Source: Mesorhizobium_K quangtriensis (lineage in GTDB: Bacteria > Pseudomonadota > Alphaproteobacteria > Rhizobiales > Rhizobiaceae). Taken from it: a DNA stretch of 64,000 nucleotides. The stretch covers positions 1,394,774 through 1,458,773 of the forward strand of contig NZ_JBEBMF010000002.1 in NCBI RefSeq assembly GCF_040081925.1, given 5' to 3'. Made by a program: the position numbers and the translations under genes. Below are positions 53,564 through 62,001 of the stretch, piece after piece (the stretch's first letter is position 1; every line of letters starts with the position of its first letter). Below the pieces are notes generated by a model, which was not told the DNA's origin, searched no databases, and saw only the letters and a list, made by a program, of their open reading frames with translations.

Positions 53564-55929
53564 TAGCGCTGCCTCCCGAAGGCAGCCAGCAGACCGGCGG
53601 TCGCAAGGCCGAGCACGATGGACAGGATCGTCAGGACGAGGCCGTAGGACAATGCATTGCTCGACAGCCAGTTGGCGGCGATGAGGCGATAGTTCCCGAA
53701 GGAAAACGGCACGGTCTCTATGAATTCGAAGCTGTCGGCTGCAATCCGTGAAACGTCGTTGTTCGTCGCGTTTATCGTTGTGATGTGTCCGCCGAGCTGA
53801 CGCCAGTTGGTCGCGGTCGTCAGTTCCTCGACGCCTTCCTTCAATGCTCCGATGGTGGGCGCGGAAATCAGCGTCCATGTGCCTGTGCCGGCGGGATTGG
53901 GACTGGCGGCAACCAGCAGGCTGGCGTTCCCACCGGGCACGAATGCTGGCTCCTCGGCGCGGAAAATGCGAAATGTGTCCATCGAGACGTTGAAAGTCCC
54001 GCTCAACCATTCCTCGAACCGGCTGACCTGGCCGCGCCATCCGCTCCCGCGCAGCCTGTCACGCCACTGCTCGAACGTGGCCTGAGTGTCGGGTTTGATC
54101 GAGGCGACGGTCTCTCCCCACGAGGTCCGGCTTTCGTCACTGATGCCAACCTGTGCGAGGACCATTGACGGTGCCTGCGAGATGGCGACGAGAAAGATCG
54201 CGTTGCGATCTGCAATCGACGCCACCGAAGCATTGGTGTCCACAGCTATCAGTCGGCCAGCCGACACGGCCATGCGTGCGAGCAGCGTCGCGGCTGCGGA
54301 CAGGGACTCAGGTTGCGCACGGTCTATCACAAGCGGAACAGGATAGTCGGCACGGCCATAGGGAAAACCGGTTCCGCCAAGGCCTGACAATTCCGGTGTC
54401 CTTCCTATCCGCGCATAGTCGGGCAGGACGAGCTCGGAGGTGTCGAAAATCACGAACCGCCCGTTGTCGAGCCCGGTGGCGCCTGGCGCACAGAGCTTGT
54501 CTGCGCCGGTCAGCAGCACCGCCTCGATGGCAATCGTGTTTTCGCCAGGCCTGAAGTGGCGCATGGTGACCTTGATCGGCAGATGCCGGAGGATTTCACC
54601 GCCGCTTGTGGTGATCGGCACGGTGGCGGCGATATTGTCATTCACATAGATGTCGATGTGGCTGCCTGGCTGGACTTCCGCGGAATAGGCCGCGTCGAGA
54701 AGGATCGTCATCTCGCCATAGGCCTTGGCATAAAAGTCCGCCGGCACGCCAACGGTGAAGTCGGTCCTGGCTCGGCGTCCCGAAAATTCGAACGTATTCA
54801 CGCCGAGATTCGAGAATTGAAGCGTGGCGGCGCCGAACAACATGGGGGCGTCCGGTATCCGCCAGGGGCGCGTCACGATGGAGGTGCGCTGGACGTCGAT
54901 CGGACGGTCCACCTGCTGGCCGAGGCTATTTACCGCGTCTGACACCGCCTGCCAGGTCGGTCCGGTCACCACGAGTGTTGAGGGACCGAGATTGGGATCG
55001 TTGACCAACCCGATGGCTGGCGCCGATTCGGCTCCCGGGGGCAAAGTCGACAGAACGCCGGCCAGTTCGGATACCGTCCCCACCGCTACATTCGCCTGAC
55101 CCGCGGACGGAGCCGCACCCTGCGTTTCCGAAATGGCGAAGGACTGGTTCGGCATGTTCGCCATCAAAGCGAGGGTTTGCGCCAACGTCATCACGACGGG
55201 GCCAGAAGTCGCCTGCTGCACGGACGGCACGACAAGATTGAAACGTGTAGCGCCCACTGCGTTGACACCGATTGCCCGGATATCGTCGACGCGCCTCCAA
55301 ATCGTGGTGCCCGGCATGTCGAAGGAAAGAAAGGTGTCCTCGGGCACGATCTGCGTCCACAGTTCGTATGTCGATTCGATTGTGCAGTCGGTGCGGTGAC
55401 GTTGGAAGGCTTCAATGACGATGTCGTTCATGCCGGCGTGCAGAAGACCGGCGGGCATGTCCGCAACCAGTCCTGATGGACTGTCGGGAGACGCAATCGG
55501 GCTGTCGAGAAGGTTCGTCCCGTTCACCGTCAGGCGCAATCGCGATACCTCGGGCGCGATGACGATGGCGTTCTGATAGCCGAGGTTGAGGCGAGCCGGA
55601 GACGCAGCCTGCTCCGGCGTGAGGTAGACCGACCAGGACCGACGCGCGTATTCGCCCGGGAGCACGAATTCGGCGAAGGGTATGAGGTATCTCCGCCCGG
55701 GTTCTGCAGATGACGCGGCCGACGGTTGGGTTGCGCTGGGAATAGCCGGCTCCTGCGTGACCGTAGCTGGCACTGCCGGTGGCTGTGCAAGCTCTGGCTG
55801 GCTGGGAACAGGCGAGGTCGGCGCGGCCTCTGCGGGGCGTTCGGAAGACATGTCGAAAGGCTGCACCTGAGCGAGTCCCGGCGCTGCGGCGGCAAGAAGA
55901 AGACAGAACGGCCAGACCGCCCTTCTCAC
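53563..55929 (-). CDS. bcsB: Cellulose synthase regulatory subunit BcsB
   Basis: 788 residues. GTG start inside the bcsA stop (GTGA). N-terminal signal (AVWPFCLLLAAAAPGLAQ), a Pro/Ala-rich stretch (about 30-80), a large periplasmic part with carbohydrate-binding and flavodoxin-like segments, and one C-terminal membrane helix (YGLVLTILSIVLGLATAGLLAAF) that docks onto BcsA. Required for catalysis by BcsA and guides the glucan through the periplasm. Length and layout match the family. Confidence 0.93.
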   Translation of the reverse strand: MRRAVWPFCLLLAAAAPGLAQVQPFDMSSERPAEAAPTSPVPSQPELAQPPAVPATVTQEPAIPSATQPSAASSAEPGRRYLIPFAEFVLPGEYARRSWSVYLTPEQAASPARLNLGYQNAIVIAPEVSRLRLTVNGTNLLDSPIASPDSPSGLVADMPAGLLHAGMNDIVIEAFQRHRTDCTIESTYELWTQIVPEDTFLSFDMPGTTIWRRVDDIRAIGVNAVGATRFNLVVPSVQQATSGPVVMTLAQTLALMANMPNQSFAISETQGAAPSAGQANVAVGTVSELAGVLSTLPPGAESAPAIGLVNDPNLGPSTLVVTGPTWQAVSDAVNSLGQQVDRPIDVQRTSIVTRPWRIPDAPMLFGAATLQFSNLGVNTFEFSGRRARTDFTVGVPADFYAKAYGEMTILLDAAYSAEVQPGSHIDIYVNDNIAATVPITTSGGEILRHLPIKVTMRHFRPGENTIAIEAVLLTGADKLCAPGATGLDNGRFVIFDTSELVLPDYARIGRTPELSGLGGTGFPYGRADYPVPLVIDRAQPESLSAAATLLARMAVSAGRLIAVDTNASVASIADRNAIFLVAISQAPSMVLAQVGISDESRTSWGETVASIKPDTQATFEQWRDRLRGSGWRGQVSRFEEWLSGTFNVSMDTFRIFRAEEPAFVPGGNASLLVAASPNPAGTGTWTLISAPTIGALKEGVEELTTATNWRQLGGHITTINATNNDVSRIAADSFEFIETVPFSFGNYRLIAANWLSSNALSYGLVLTILSIVLGLATAGLLAAFGRQR

Positions 55930-58127
55930 GCGCGATGCTCCGCAACAGCTGTCGCAGCTTGGCCGGACTGCTTCCGGTTCCTCAGGGCGCGCCAGAGATA
56001 AACCAGGCCACGATAGGTCTGGAACAGGGCAAGGCGCAGGAAGCGCACAGTTCCCCTGATCAGGCCGGGGTTGCCGCGCCGCGAGAGCTGGAACTGTTCC
56101 CACTGCTTCGAGTTCGCAAAAAGCAGATCTGCAATCAGCCGGTGATGGTTCGCCTCGCTCGGATGGTAGTAGCATCCGACTGCGATCGAATCCGACGTAC
56201 GTTCGAAATTGCGAATGGTCACCGGAAGCACGCCCTCGGTCCCGTCGGCGTACATCTTGAAGCGGATGGACGACACGTTGCCTTTGGCGAACTCGTCAAG
56301 GCCGGCGCCATAGACCAGAATGCGGGTACCGTTTACCGAGACATCTTCTATCGACGCCTTGAGCCAATGTTGGCCGATCTGGAAATCACAACGACGGCTT
56401 ACTTTGACGCGGCGCGAGGACGCTCGTTCTCCGCGTTCGGAAACGACACCCAGCGCGCAGCCGGCCATGATCAGGTTGATGAGGTTCCAGCCGCCGACAA
56501 CCAGCGTCACGTCTGCCTTGAAGGGTTCGGCGTACACCTTGTAGACGGTCATCGCGACACCGATCAGCAGCACGCCGAAGATGATGAAGAACGGCATGCC
56601 GATCTCGGAAATCCTGCTCGTGGAGATCGACTCGTCCTTCGCCGTCACCTTGAAGGTCGGCTTGCGCGGATTGAGAATGACGGAAACAACCGCCGGAAGC
56701 AGGTGAACGGTCTGGACGTATTCGTAGAGCTCGGAAATCCACGGCCAGCGGAACGCCCCATAGAGATAGTTCTGCATCATGAGGTTCACGATCATGTAGG
56801 CCAGCGTGTAGGCCATGAACTCGCCGCCCGACGCGGTGAATATCTGCAGATCGAAGAACAGGTAGAACAACGGTGCGATCAGGAAGATCGCCCGCGGAAA
56901 CGGGAACAGCCAGAACAGCGTGGATGACGCGTAGCAGAGCCGCTGAGGAATCGACAGGCCGCGCTTGAATGGCGGGAAGCGGAAGCGCAGTATCTGGATC
57001 ATGCCCTGCGCCCAGCGGCTGCGTTGGCCGATAAAGCTCGCGAAGGTTGCAGGCTGCAGCCCCGCGATCAGTGGCTTGTCGACATAGACGCTGTTCCAGC
57101 CGCGCGCATGAAGCTCGACGGCCGTTTCGCAGTCCTCGGTGATCGAGATGCCGCTGAAGCCGTCGGTCTCGAGCAGCGCGGCGCGCCGGAGCACCGCCGC
57201 CGAACCGCAGAAGAAGGAGGCGTTCCATTTGTCGAGGCCGCGCTGGATGATGCCGTAGAACATCTCGTTCTCCGACGGCATCTTCTCGAAGGTGCGCAAG
57301 TTGCGCTCGACTGGATCAGGATTGAGAAAGAAGTGCGGGGTCTGCACCAGGAACAGGCGTGGATCCTCGCCGAAATAGCCGACGGTTTCCCTCAGGAAAT
57401 CCCGCGCCGGCGCGTGATCGGCGTCGAAGACGGCGACGAGTTCGCCCGTGGAGTGAGCGAGGCCGTTGTTCAGGTTGCCGGCCTTGGCGTGTTCGTTCCT
57501 CTCACGCGTGAGATATCTGACGCCGAGGTCGGCGGCGAGCTTCTGCAGCTGGGCATGGCGCCGTTCGGCCTCGTTGGCTTCCCCAATCCGCTCCGAGTTG
57601 CGCTTCTGGAGTGTCCCGCCGTCGTCCAGCAGCCAGACGGTCAGCTTCTCCGGCGGGTAGTCAATCGCCTTGGCGGCCGCCATAGTGTTGGCAAGAAGCT
57701 CGGCGTCCTCGTTGTAGGTCGGAATGAAGACGTCGACAGACGGCAGGTCGGCGTCATCCCTCCGTACGCGTGACGGACGCGGCGCAAGCGGCTGCGCGAC
57801 GACGAAGAGGCTGAGCGCCAGCATCAGCACGCTGTACATTTCGGCGAGATAGAGCAGGAAGCCGGGAATGAAGTTCTCCAGCTGGTTCAGCGGCGGCAAG
57901 GTGGATGTGGTGCGCCAGTATACGTAGCGCAGGACCACGGCAGTTCCGAAGGCCAGCGCGATCAGCCGCCAGATGCCGTCGGGCCGCAGCAGCTTCAGGA
58001 TCATCATCGCAACCAGGACCGACATCCCGGCGACAAGCTGGGTCTCGAGGCTTACCGGCAAAGTGATCAGGGCAATGACCGCCACTGAGGCCAGCGCCCA
58101 AAGCATGGTGATGATGATTTTTTGCAT
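55926..58127 (-). CDS. bcsA: Cellulose synthase catalytic subunit with PilZ domain
   Basis: 733 residues. GT2 active site: LLDDG (167-170), DADH (235-238), FFCGS (305-309), TED (330-332) and QRSRW (368-372). Eight membrane helices surround it. The PilZ domain near the C-terminus has RASSR (568-572) and D595-x-S-x2-G600, the cyclic di-GMP contacts, so activation by c-di-GMP is expected. Polymerises UDP-glucose into beta-1,4-glucan and moves it across the inner membrane. ATG 58127 is the canonical start before the first helix. Confidence 0.97.
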   Translation of the reverse strand: MQKIIITMLWALASVAVIALITLPVSLETQLVAGMSVLVAMMILKLLRPDGIWRLIALAFGTAVVLRYVYWRTTSTLPPLNQLENFIPGFLLYLAEMYSVLMLALSLFVVAQPLAPRPSRVRRDDADLPSVDVFIPTYNEDAELLANTMAAAKAIDYPPEKLTVWLLDDGGTLQKRNSERIGEANEAERRHAQLQKLAADLGVRYLTRERNEHAKAGNLNNGLAHSTGELVAVFDADHAPARDFLRETVGYFGEDPRLFLVQTPHFFLNPDPVERNLRTFEKMPSENEMFYGIIQRGLDKWNASFFCGSAAVLRRAALLETDGFSGISITEDCETAVELHARGWNSVYVDKPLIAGLQPATFASFIGQRSRWAQGMIQILRFRFPPFKRGLSIPQRLCYASSTLFWLFPFPRAIFLIAPLFYLFFDLQIFTASGGEFMAYTLAYMIVNLMMQNYLYGAFRWPWISELYEYVQTVHLLPAVVSVILNPRKPTFKVTAKDESISTSRISEIGMPFFIIFGVLLIGVAMTVYKVYAEPFKADVTLVVGGWNLINLIMAGCALGVVSERGERASSRRVKVSRRCDFQIGQHWLKASIEDVSVNGTRILVYGAGLDEFAKGNVSSIRFKMYADGTEGVLPVTIRNFERTSDSIAVGCYYHPSEANHHRLIADLLFANSKQWEQFQLSRRGNPGLIRGTVRFLRLALFQTYRGLVYLWRALRNRKQSGQAATAVAEHRA

Positions 58128-58332
58128 ACCCGGAGCCCTCAAGCTCCCCGCTATCGCCCGGCCGGCGGCCGGGTTTCGAGTCGCCGGTCCGGTGTGCCCC
58201 TCTGCACCCGACCATGGACCCTCGACAGAGGGCGCTCGCATATGAAACGGCAGATCAAGCCGTCCTGGTCTCACCGAACAGGAACAGGGTTAACAAACTC
58301 CTAACAGGAGCCATAGTTGATGAATTGTCGGC

Positions 58333-59340
58333 CTAATTGCAGGCCGTTTGCGCGGTGCCGAGCTGGCAAGGTGGCGGCGGGACAAGCGGCGACGCCTGCC
58401 GCGGGGCGGATCCCGTCGTCGATGCGGCGACCGAATCGCCGGGCGGAGGCGGAACGACAGGTCCGACCGGAGCCGGCAGTTGCGCAGGTATCTGCTGCGC
58501 GGTCGATGGCGGGGATGCGGTTCTGGCGGCTGCCTGAGGTTTCGGCTGCGGTTCGTCAACTACCGTTTCGAAGCGGGATGCACTCACCGGATAGATCGGC
58601 GCACCCGGTCTGCCGAGTATCTCATCGGGTGGCAGGGGTACGCCGAAAGGGTTCCAGTTCCTGTCCTTGAAAGACGCGCTGATCGTGAAGCCGTACATCG
58701 ACTGGAGCAGGCGCTGTTCGGACGCGGACCCGTCACAAAGCCTCAGCCGGACCTGTATGGATCCCCTGTTGCCTATCCACGTCTGGGCAAAGCCCGTCGA
58801 CGTGATCCGTTGCCAGCCGTAGAAACATGTATCGCCAGCCTGGGTGCGGCCGACCGCGTAGCTGAAGGCGCCATACTTGTTCTGGACGTAGTAATTCGAG
58901 GTCTGCATCCTGACACCGGGAAACAGTTCCCGCATCTCGGCCTGGACGTTCTTTGCCGGCAGGTAACCGGGACGCAGACCCTTGCCGCCGGCAAGCGGCG
59001 TCTCAACGGGGCCGAATATCTGGATCCGCAACATGTTCTGGCCGGAGGTGGCAGCCGACGTCGCAAGCAAAACATCCTGCTGCGTGGCATTGGCATATCT
59101 GGTTTCCAAGACCGCCGTGACCGCAGGGCCGCCGACGTCAGGCAGTGCGAAAGCCTGTTCGTTGGGAACAATGCGCGTCTGGTCGTCGCTGCGCAGGGGC
59201 ATGCCCTTCGAACAGCCGGCCAGCAGCCCCAATGTAAGCACAACCGCCGGCCCAACCAGTGAGGCCGGCCTGCTTGTCTTCAAACGGCACACTGAACTGC
59301 GCGGCCGCATTGCCGATTCTGCAACCGAATCAATGTCCAT
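58333..59340 (-). CDS. bcsN: BcsN-type cellulose biosynthesis lipoprotein
   Basis: 335 residues. Lipobox LAGC at residue 43 (or 33 from the internal ATG at 59310). The mature part has the BcsN pattern: AVTAVLETRYANATQQDVLLATSAATSGQNMLRIQIFGP, TCFYGWQRI, and a Pro-rich tail ending CQLGTAQTACN. BcsN is found in cellulose operons of Rhizobiales upstream of bcsA; its exact role is unknown. It opens the five-gene unit bcsN-A-B-Z-TPR, 205 bases upstream of bcsA. Confidence 0.85.
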   Translation of the reverse strand: MDIDSVAESAMRPRSSVCRLKTSRPASLVGPAVVLTLGLLAGCSKGMPLRSDDQTRIVPNEQAFALPDVGGPAVTAVLETRYANATQQDVLLATSAATSGQNMLRIQIFGPVETPLAGGKGLRPGYLPAKNVQAEMRELFPGVRMQTSNYYVQNKYGAFSYAVGRTQAGDTCFYGWQRITSTGFAQTWIGNRGSIQVRLRLCDGSASEQRLLQSMYGFTISASFKDRNWNPFGVPLPPDEILGRPGAPIYPVSASRFETVVDEPQPKPQAAARTASPPSTAQQIPAQLPAPVGPVVPPPPGDSVAASTTGSAPRQASPLVPPPPCQLGTAQTACN

Positions 59341-59530
59341 CGGCCGAAGTTATGTGATTTGCCCAAATCGAAAAAGCGCGGGTATCCAGTTCCGTAACCG
59401 CGCCATCGTTGCAGGCCAAGCAAAGGAGGCGGTTCCTCGATATATTAAGCCCCTTGGCTCAGTTTCTCCTTGGATGGCGTCTGTCGTTGCGGTAACCCGA
59501 ATTCGAAAAGTTTGTTTCGGGGCAGCAAGC

Positions 59531-60685
59531 ATGACTAAAGAGGTGGCCGTCATAGGAGGCGGCCTGCAGGGGGTACTTGCTGCTATTGCTTGTGCGAAAC
59601 GGGGGTTCAATGTCGCGCTTTTCGAGCGCGATCCTTCGATACTTCAGGGTGCAAGCCGTAACAACGAGGGAAAGGTTCACCGAGGCTTCACCTACGGCCT
59701 TGATGATACTGGCAAGACGCAAGCGTTGATGGCGCAGTACGGAAGCGCTTTCGGCAAGGCTGTCGCGGATTTGCTCGATTTGCCCGCCGACTCTTTTATC
59801 GTCGCTCGCGAGGTTGTGTATGCACGACATCGGGACTCCCTGATTTCGGAAGCAGGCACAGCGAGGCACTTCGAGATGGTAGCGCAACTACAGGAGGATC
59901 AAGTTCCCTCTGCGATGCGCCCACTGCCCAAGCACGAATTGCCTAGACGCTTCGGCGGCAAGGTCGACTCCGCCTATGTCGTGCCGGAGGAGACGATCGA
60001 CGTGGAAAAACTCTGCATCGCCGCCGCTGAAGCGCTCGGGCGTTTTGCAACCATTCGGGCGCATACAGCAGTCGATGTCTCTCATATCACTCCGGATGCG
60101 ACGCCCTCAGTGATAACTTCAAGCGGCGGCTCCTTCGGGACATTCCATGCAGTCATCAACTGCGCTTGGGACGGACTTCCCGAGATTGATCGCAGGAGCG
60201 AGTTTGCTTCGTTCGGTTACTGCCTCCGAGCCAAGGCCGGCTTCATTACGAACGTCGAGGCGGGAATGCCCGATCGCCCAATCACCTTCTGCTTCGGTCC
60301 GTTTGGAGATATCGTACCGCTGGACAGAAATTCGGCTTACATTTCCTGGTATCCAAGTTGTTTGATGGGCTTCACGACCGACCTGGCACCAGGCAGTGGC
60401 TGGTTTGCCTCGCTGCGGAGCAGGTTTGATTTCGGCGGTGCCTACGACAATGCCGTGCAGGCTTTCGAAAGCCTGTGCCGGGGATTGAGACTTTCGCGAC
60501 GCTACGAGAAAGCTCTCGCCGGTGCGATCCTCGCAATAGGCAGCACCGACATCGACGATCGCGAAAGCAAGCTTCACGAGCGCACGCGAATCGGTATCCG
60601 CCGTCGTGGCGCACTCCTCTCCGTCAATCCTGGCAAGCTGACCATGACGCCCCGATTGGCGATGGAGCTGGCGGAGCAACTGTAA
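59531..60685 (+). CDS. FAD-dependent oxidoreductase (DAO-like)
   Basis: 384 residues. FAD motif EVAVIGGGLQGVLAAIACAKRGFNVALFERD (3-33) and a DAO-like fold; the rest is not assignable to a known activity. The following glycosyltransferase gene begins right at its stop (TAAATG), so the two work together, presumably on a surface polysaccharide or glycan. ATG 59531 starts the FAD motif; no strong ribosome binding site. It does not belong to the cellulose operon, which runs the other way. Confidence 0.8.
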   Translation: MTKEVAVIGGGLQGVLAAIACAKRGFNVALFERDPSILQGASRNNEGKVHRGFTYGLDDTGKTQALMAQYGSAFGKAVADLLDLPADSFIVAREVVYARHRDSLISEAGTARHFEMVAQLQEDQVPSAMRPLPKHELPRRFGGKVDSAYVVPEETIDVEKLCIAAAEALGRFATIRAHTAVDVSHITPDATPSVITSSGGSFGTFHAVINCAWDGLPEIDRRSEFASFGYCLRAKAGFITNVEAGMPDRPITFCFGPFGDIVPLDRNSAYISWYPSCLMGFTTDLAPGSGWFASLRSRFDFGGAYDNAVQAFESLCRGLRLSRRYEKALAGAILAIGSTDIDDRESKLHERTRIGIRRRGALLSVNPGKLTMTPRLAMELAEQL

Positions 60686-61588
60686 ATGCGGGGAACGCCT
60701 GAGGTAACGATCGGTATTCCTGCATACAATGCAAGCTCATTCTTGGAGGAAACGGTTCGATCGGCCCTCGCACAGACATGGCCGCACAAAAGAATTTTGG
60801 TTTCCGTCGATCGCTCGGACGACGATACCGCCGAGCTTGCCCGAGAGATGGCTTCTAAATGGGGTCTGGACGTTATCGTTCAGACACAAAGGATGGGCTG
60901 GGTTGCAAATTCAAATGCCGTTTTGCAAGCGGCGAAGTCGCCGTACATGATGATCCTTCCGCACGACGATCTCTTGCTGCCCAACTATATCGAGCGGTGC
61001 GTCCAGGCCCTTCAGGAGCGACCGGACGCGGTTGTAGCATGTAGCGATATTAGTACCTTTGGCGACCTCTCCCTGCATATCCCGCAACTGGAATTTCTTG
61101 GTCCACAAGCGGAGCGTGTCGAAAAAATGGTGCGTGATGGCTTCGCTGCTGTTGCGTATCGCGGCGTTGTCGATCGCCGGATGCTTGGCGGGCGTTTCGT
61201 CCCCGACATAGCGATCGGAGATTTTGCAGCGGATACTCTTTGGCTCGCCCGAATGAGTGTCGCTGGCGAAGTCATCCGAGTCCCAGAAGTTCTTTATCGA
61301 AAACGGATGTATCGGAACTCGACACATTCCCAATGGAAAAATTTGTCACGACGCAGGAACAGACAACAATGGCTCGCGCACACTGCGGAACTTGAAATGG
61401 TTGTCCATGGGGATGCGCCGCAACTAATAAAAGATGCCAGAATACGCATGGCGTTCAGCGACAGGGCGCGCCGAAGAGGAGCCGCGTACTTTGAACGCGA
61501 CGCTCCGATAAGAGGAATAGCAGCTCTTTTTCCCATGCTTGCGGCTCGGTTTGCCCGTTGGCAAGGCAAACTCAATTGCCTGCGATAG
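60686..61588 (+). CDS. Family 2 glycosyltransferase
   Basis: 300 residues. N-terminal GT-A fold: VTIGIPAYNASSFLEETVRSALAQTWPHKRILVSVDRSDDDT, and the metal-binding region ILPHDDLLLPNY. Transfers a sugar to a surface glycan; donor and acceptor unknown. The ATG directly follows the stop of the FAD gene. Codon use here, and in the FAD gene, looks less GC-biased than in the neighbouring cellulose genes, which may point to transfer. Confidence 0.85.
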   Translation: MRGTPEVTIGIPAYNASSFLEETVRSALAQTWPHKRILVSVDRSDDDTAELAREMASKWGLDVIVQTQRMGWVANSNAVLQAAKSPYMMILPHDDLLLPNYIERCVQALQERPDAVVACSDISTFGDLSLHIPQLEFLGPQAERVEKMVRDGFAAVAYRGVVDRRMLGGRFVPDIAIGDFAADTLWLARMSVAGEVIRVPEVLYRKRMYRNSTHSQWKNLSRRRNRQQWLAHTAELEMVVHGDAPQLIKDARIRMAFSDRARRRGAAYFERDAPIRGIAALFPMLAARFARWQGKLNCLR

Positions 61589-61749
61589 ATAGTTGCGCCC
61601 GCAAGCTGTTTGAATTCCGCTGGACCGCCGCGTATCCCTGAACACTGCGATTTCACGCCGGGCATCATCCGCGAATTGGTGACCCGATGGTAACCCGATC
61701 CTTCGGCCGGTCTCCTAATTTTCGCGATTTCGCCTGTCCGGAAAGCACG

Positions 61750-61774
61750 AAAGCCGCGGAGAACCGCGGCTTTT
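61750..61774. terminator. Bidirectional hairpin terminator next to the tRNA-Gly scar
   Basis: AAAGCCGCGG (61750-61759), loop AGAA, CCGCGGCTTTT (61764-61774). On the minus strand it lies just past the CCA end of the tRNA-Gly fragment, so it is probably the original tRNA-Gly terminator; on the plus strand it can end the glycosyltransferase transcript. Confidence 0.85.
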
Positions 61775-61789
61775 CGATGTGGAGATAAT

Positions 61790-61837
61790 TGGAGCGGGTG
61801 AAGCGATTCGAACGCTCGACCCCAACCTTGGCAAGGC
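61790..61837 (-). pseudogene. 3' half of tRNA-Gly(GCC): probable attachment-site scar
   Basis: Minus strand: anticodon loop TTGCCAA (anticodon GCC) with its 3' stem, variable loop, T arm GAGCG-TTCGAAT-CGCTT, acceptor 3' strand CACCCGC and T-CCA ending at 61790. The D arm and 5' acceptor strand that should lie above 61837 are absent, so it cannot make a tRNA. Such 3' halves are typical att sites left by integration of an element into a tRNA gene. Confidence 0.85.
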
Positions 61838-62001
61838 AAAAATTGAGCCGTCAAAGGAGTTAGCTGCAGTTCATTGTGGTATTACAGAGTGCGCGGGAGA
61901 ACGCGCTTCTGGCATCCAGCGATGTCGAACGGCATAGAACGCAAACCGACGCCTGCGAACTATTGTGCACCCTAGAGACGGTGACCGCGCGGTGACCGTT
62001 G

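Larger units (their letters stand above)
61589..62001. other. 413-bp junction with tRNA-Gly scar and no gene
   Basis: No credible gene. From left to right: about 160 bases of nothing recognisable, a strong hairpin (61750-61774), the tRNA-Gly 3' half (61790-61837), then AT-richer sequence. A short direct repeat GGTGACCG occurs twice near 61980-61998. Confidence 0.7.

Noticed and set aside
61790..61837. Functional tRNA-Gly
   Set aside because: The D arm and 5' acceptor strand are missing; only the 3' half exists.
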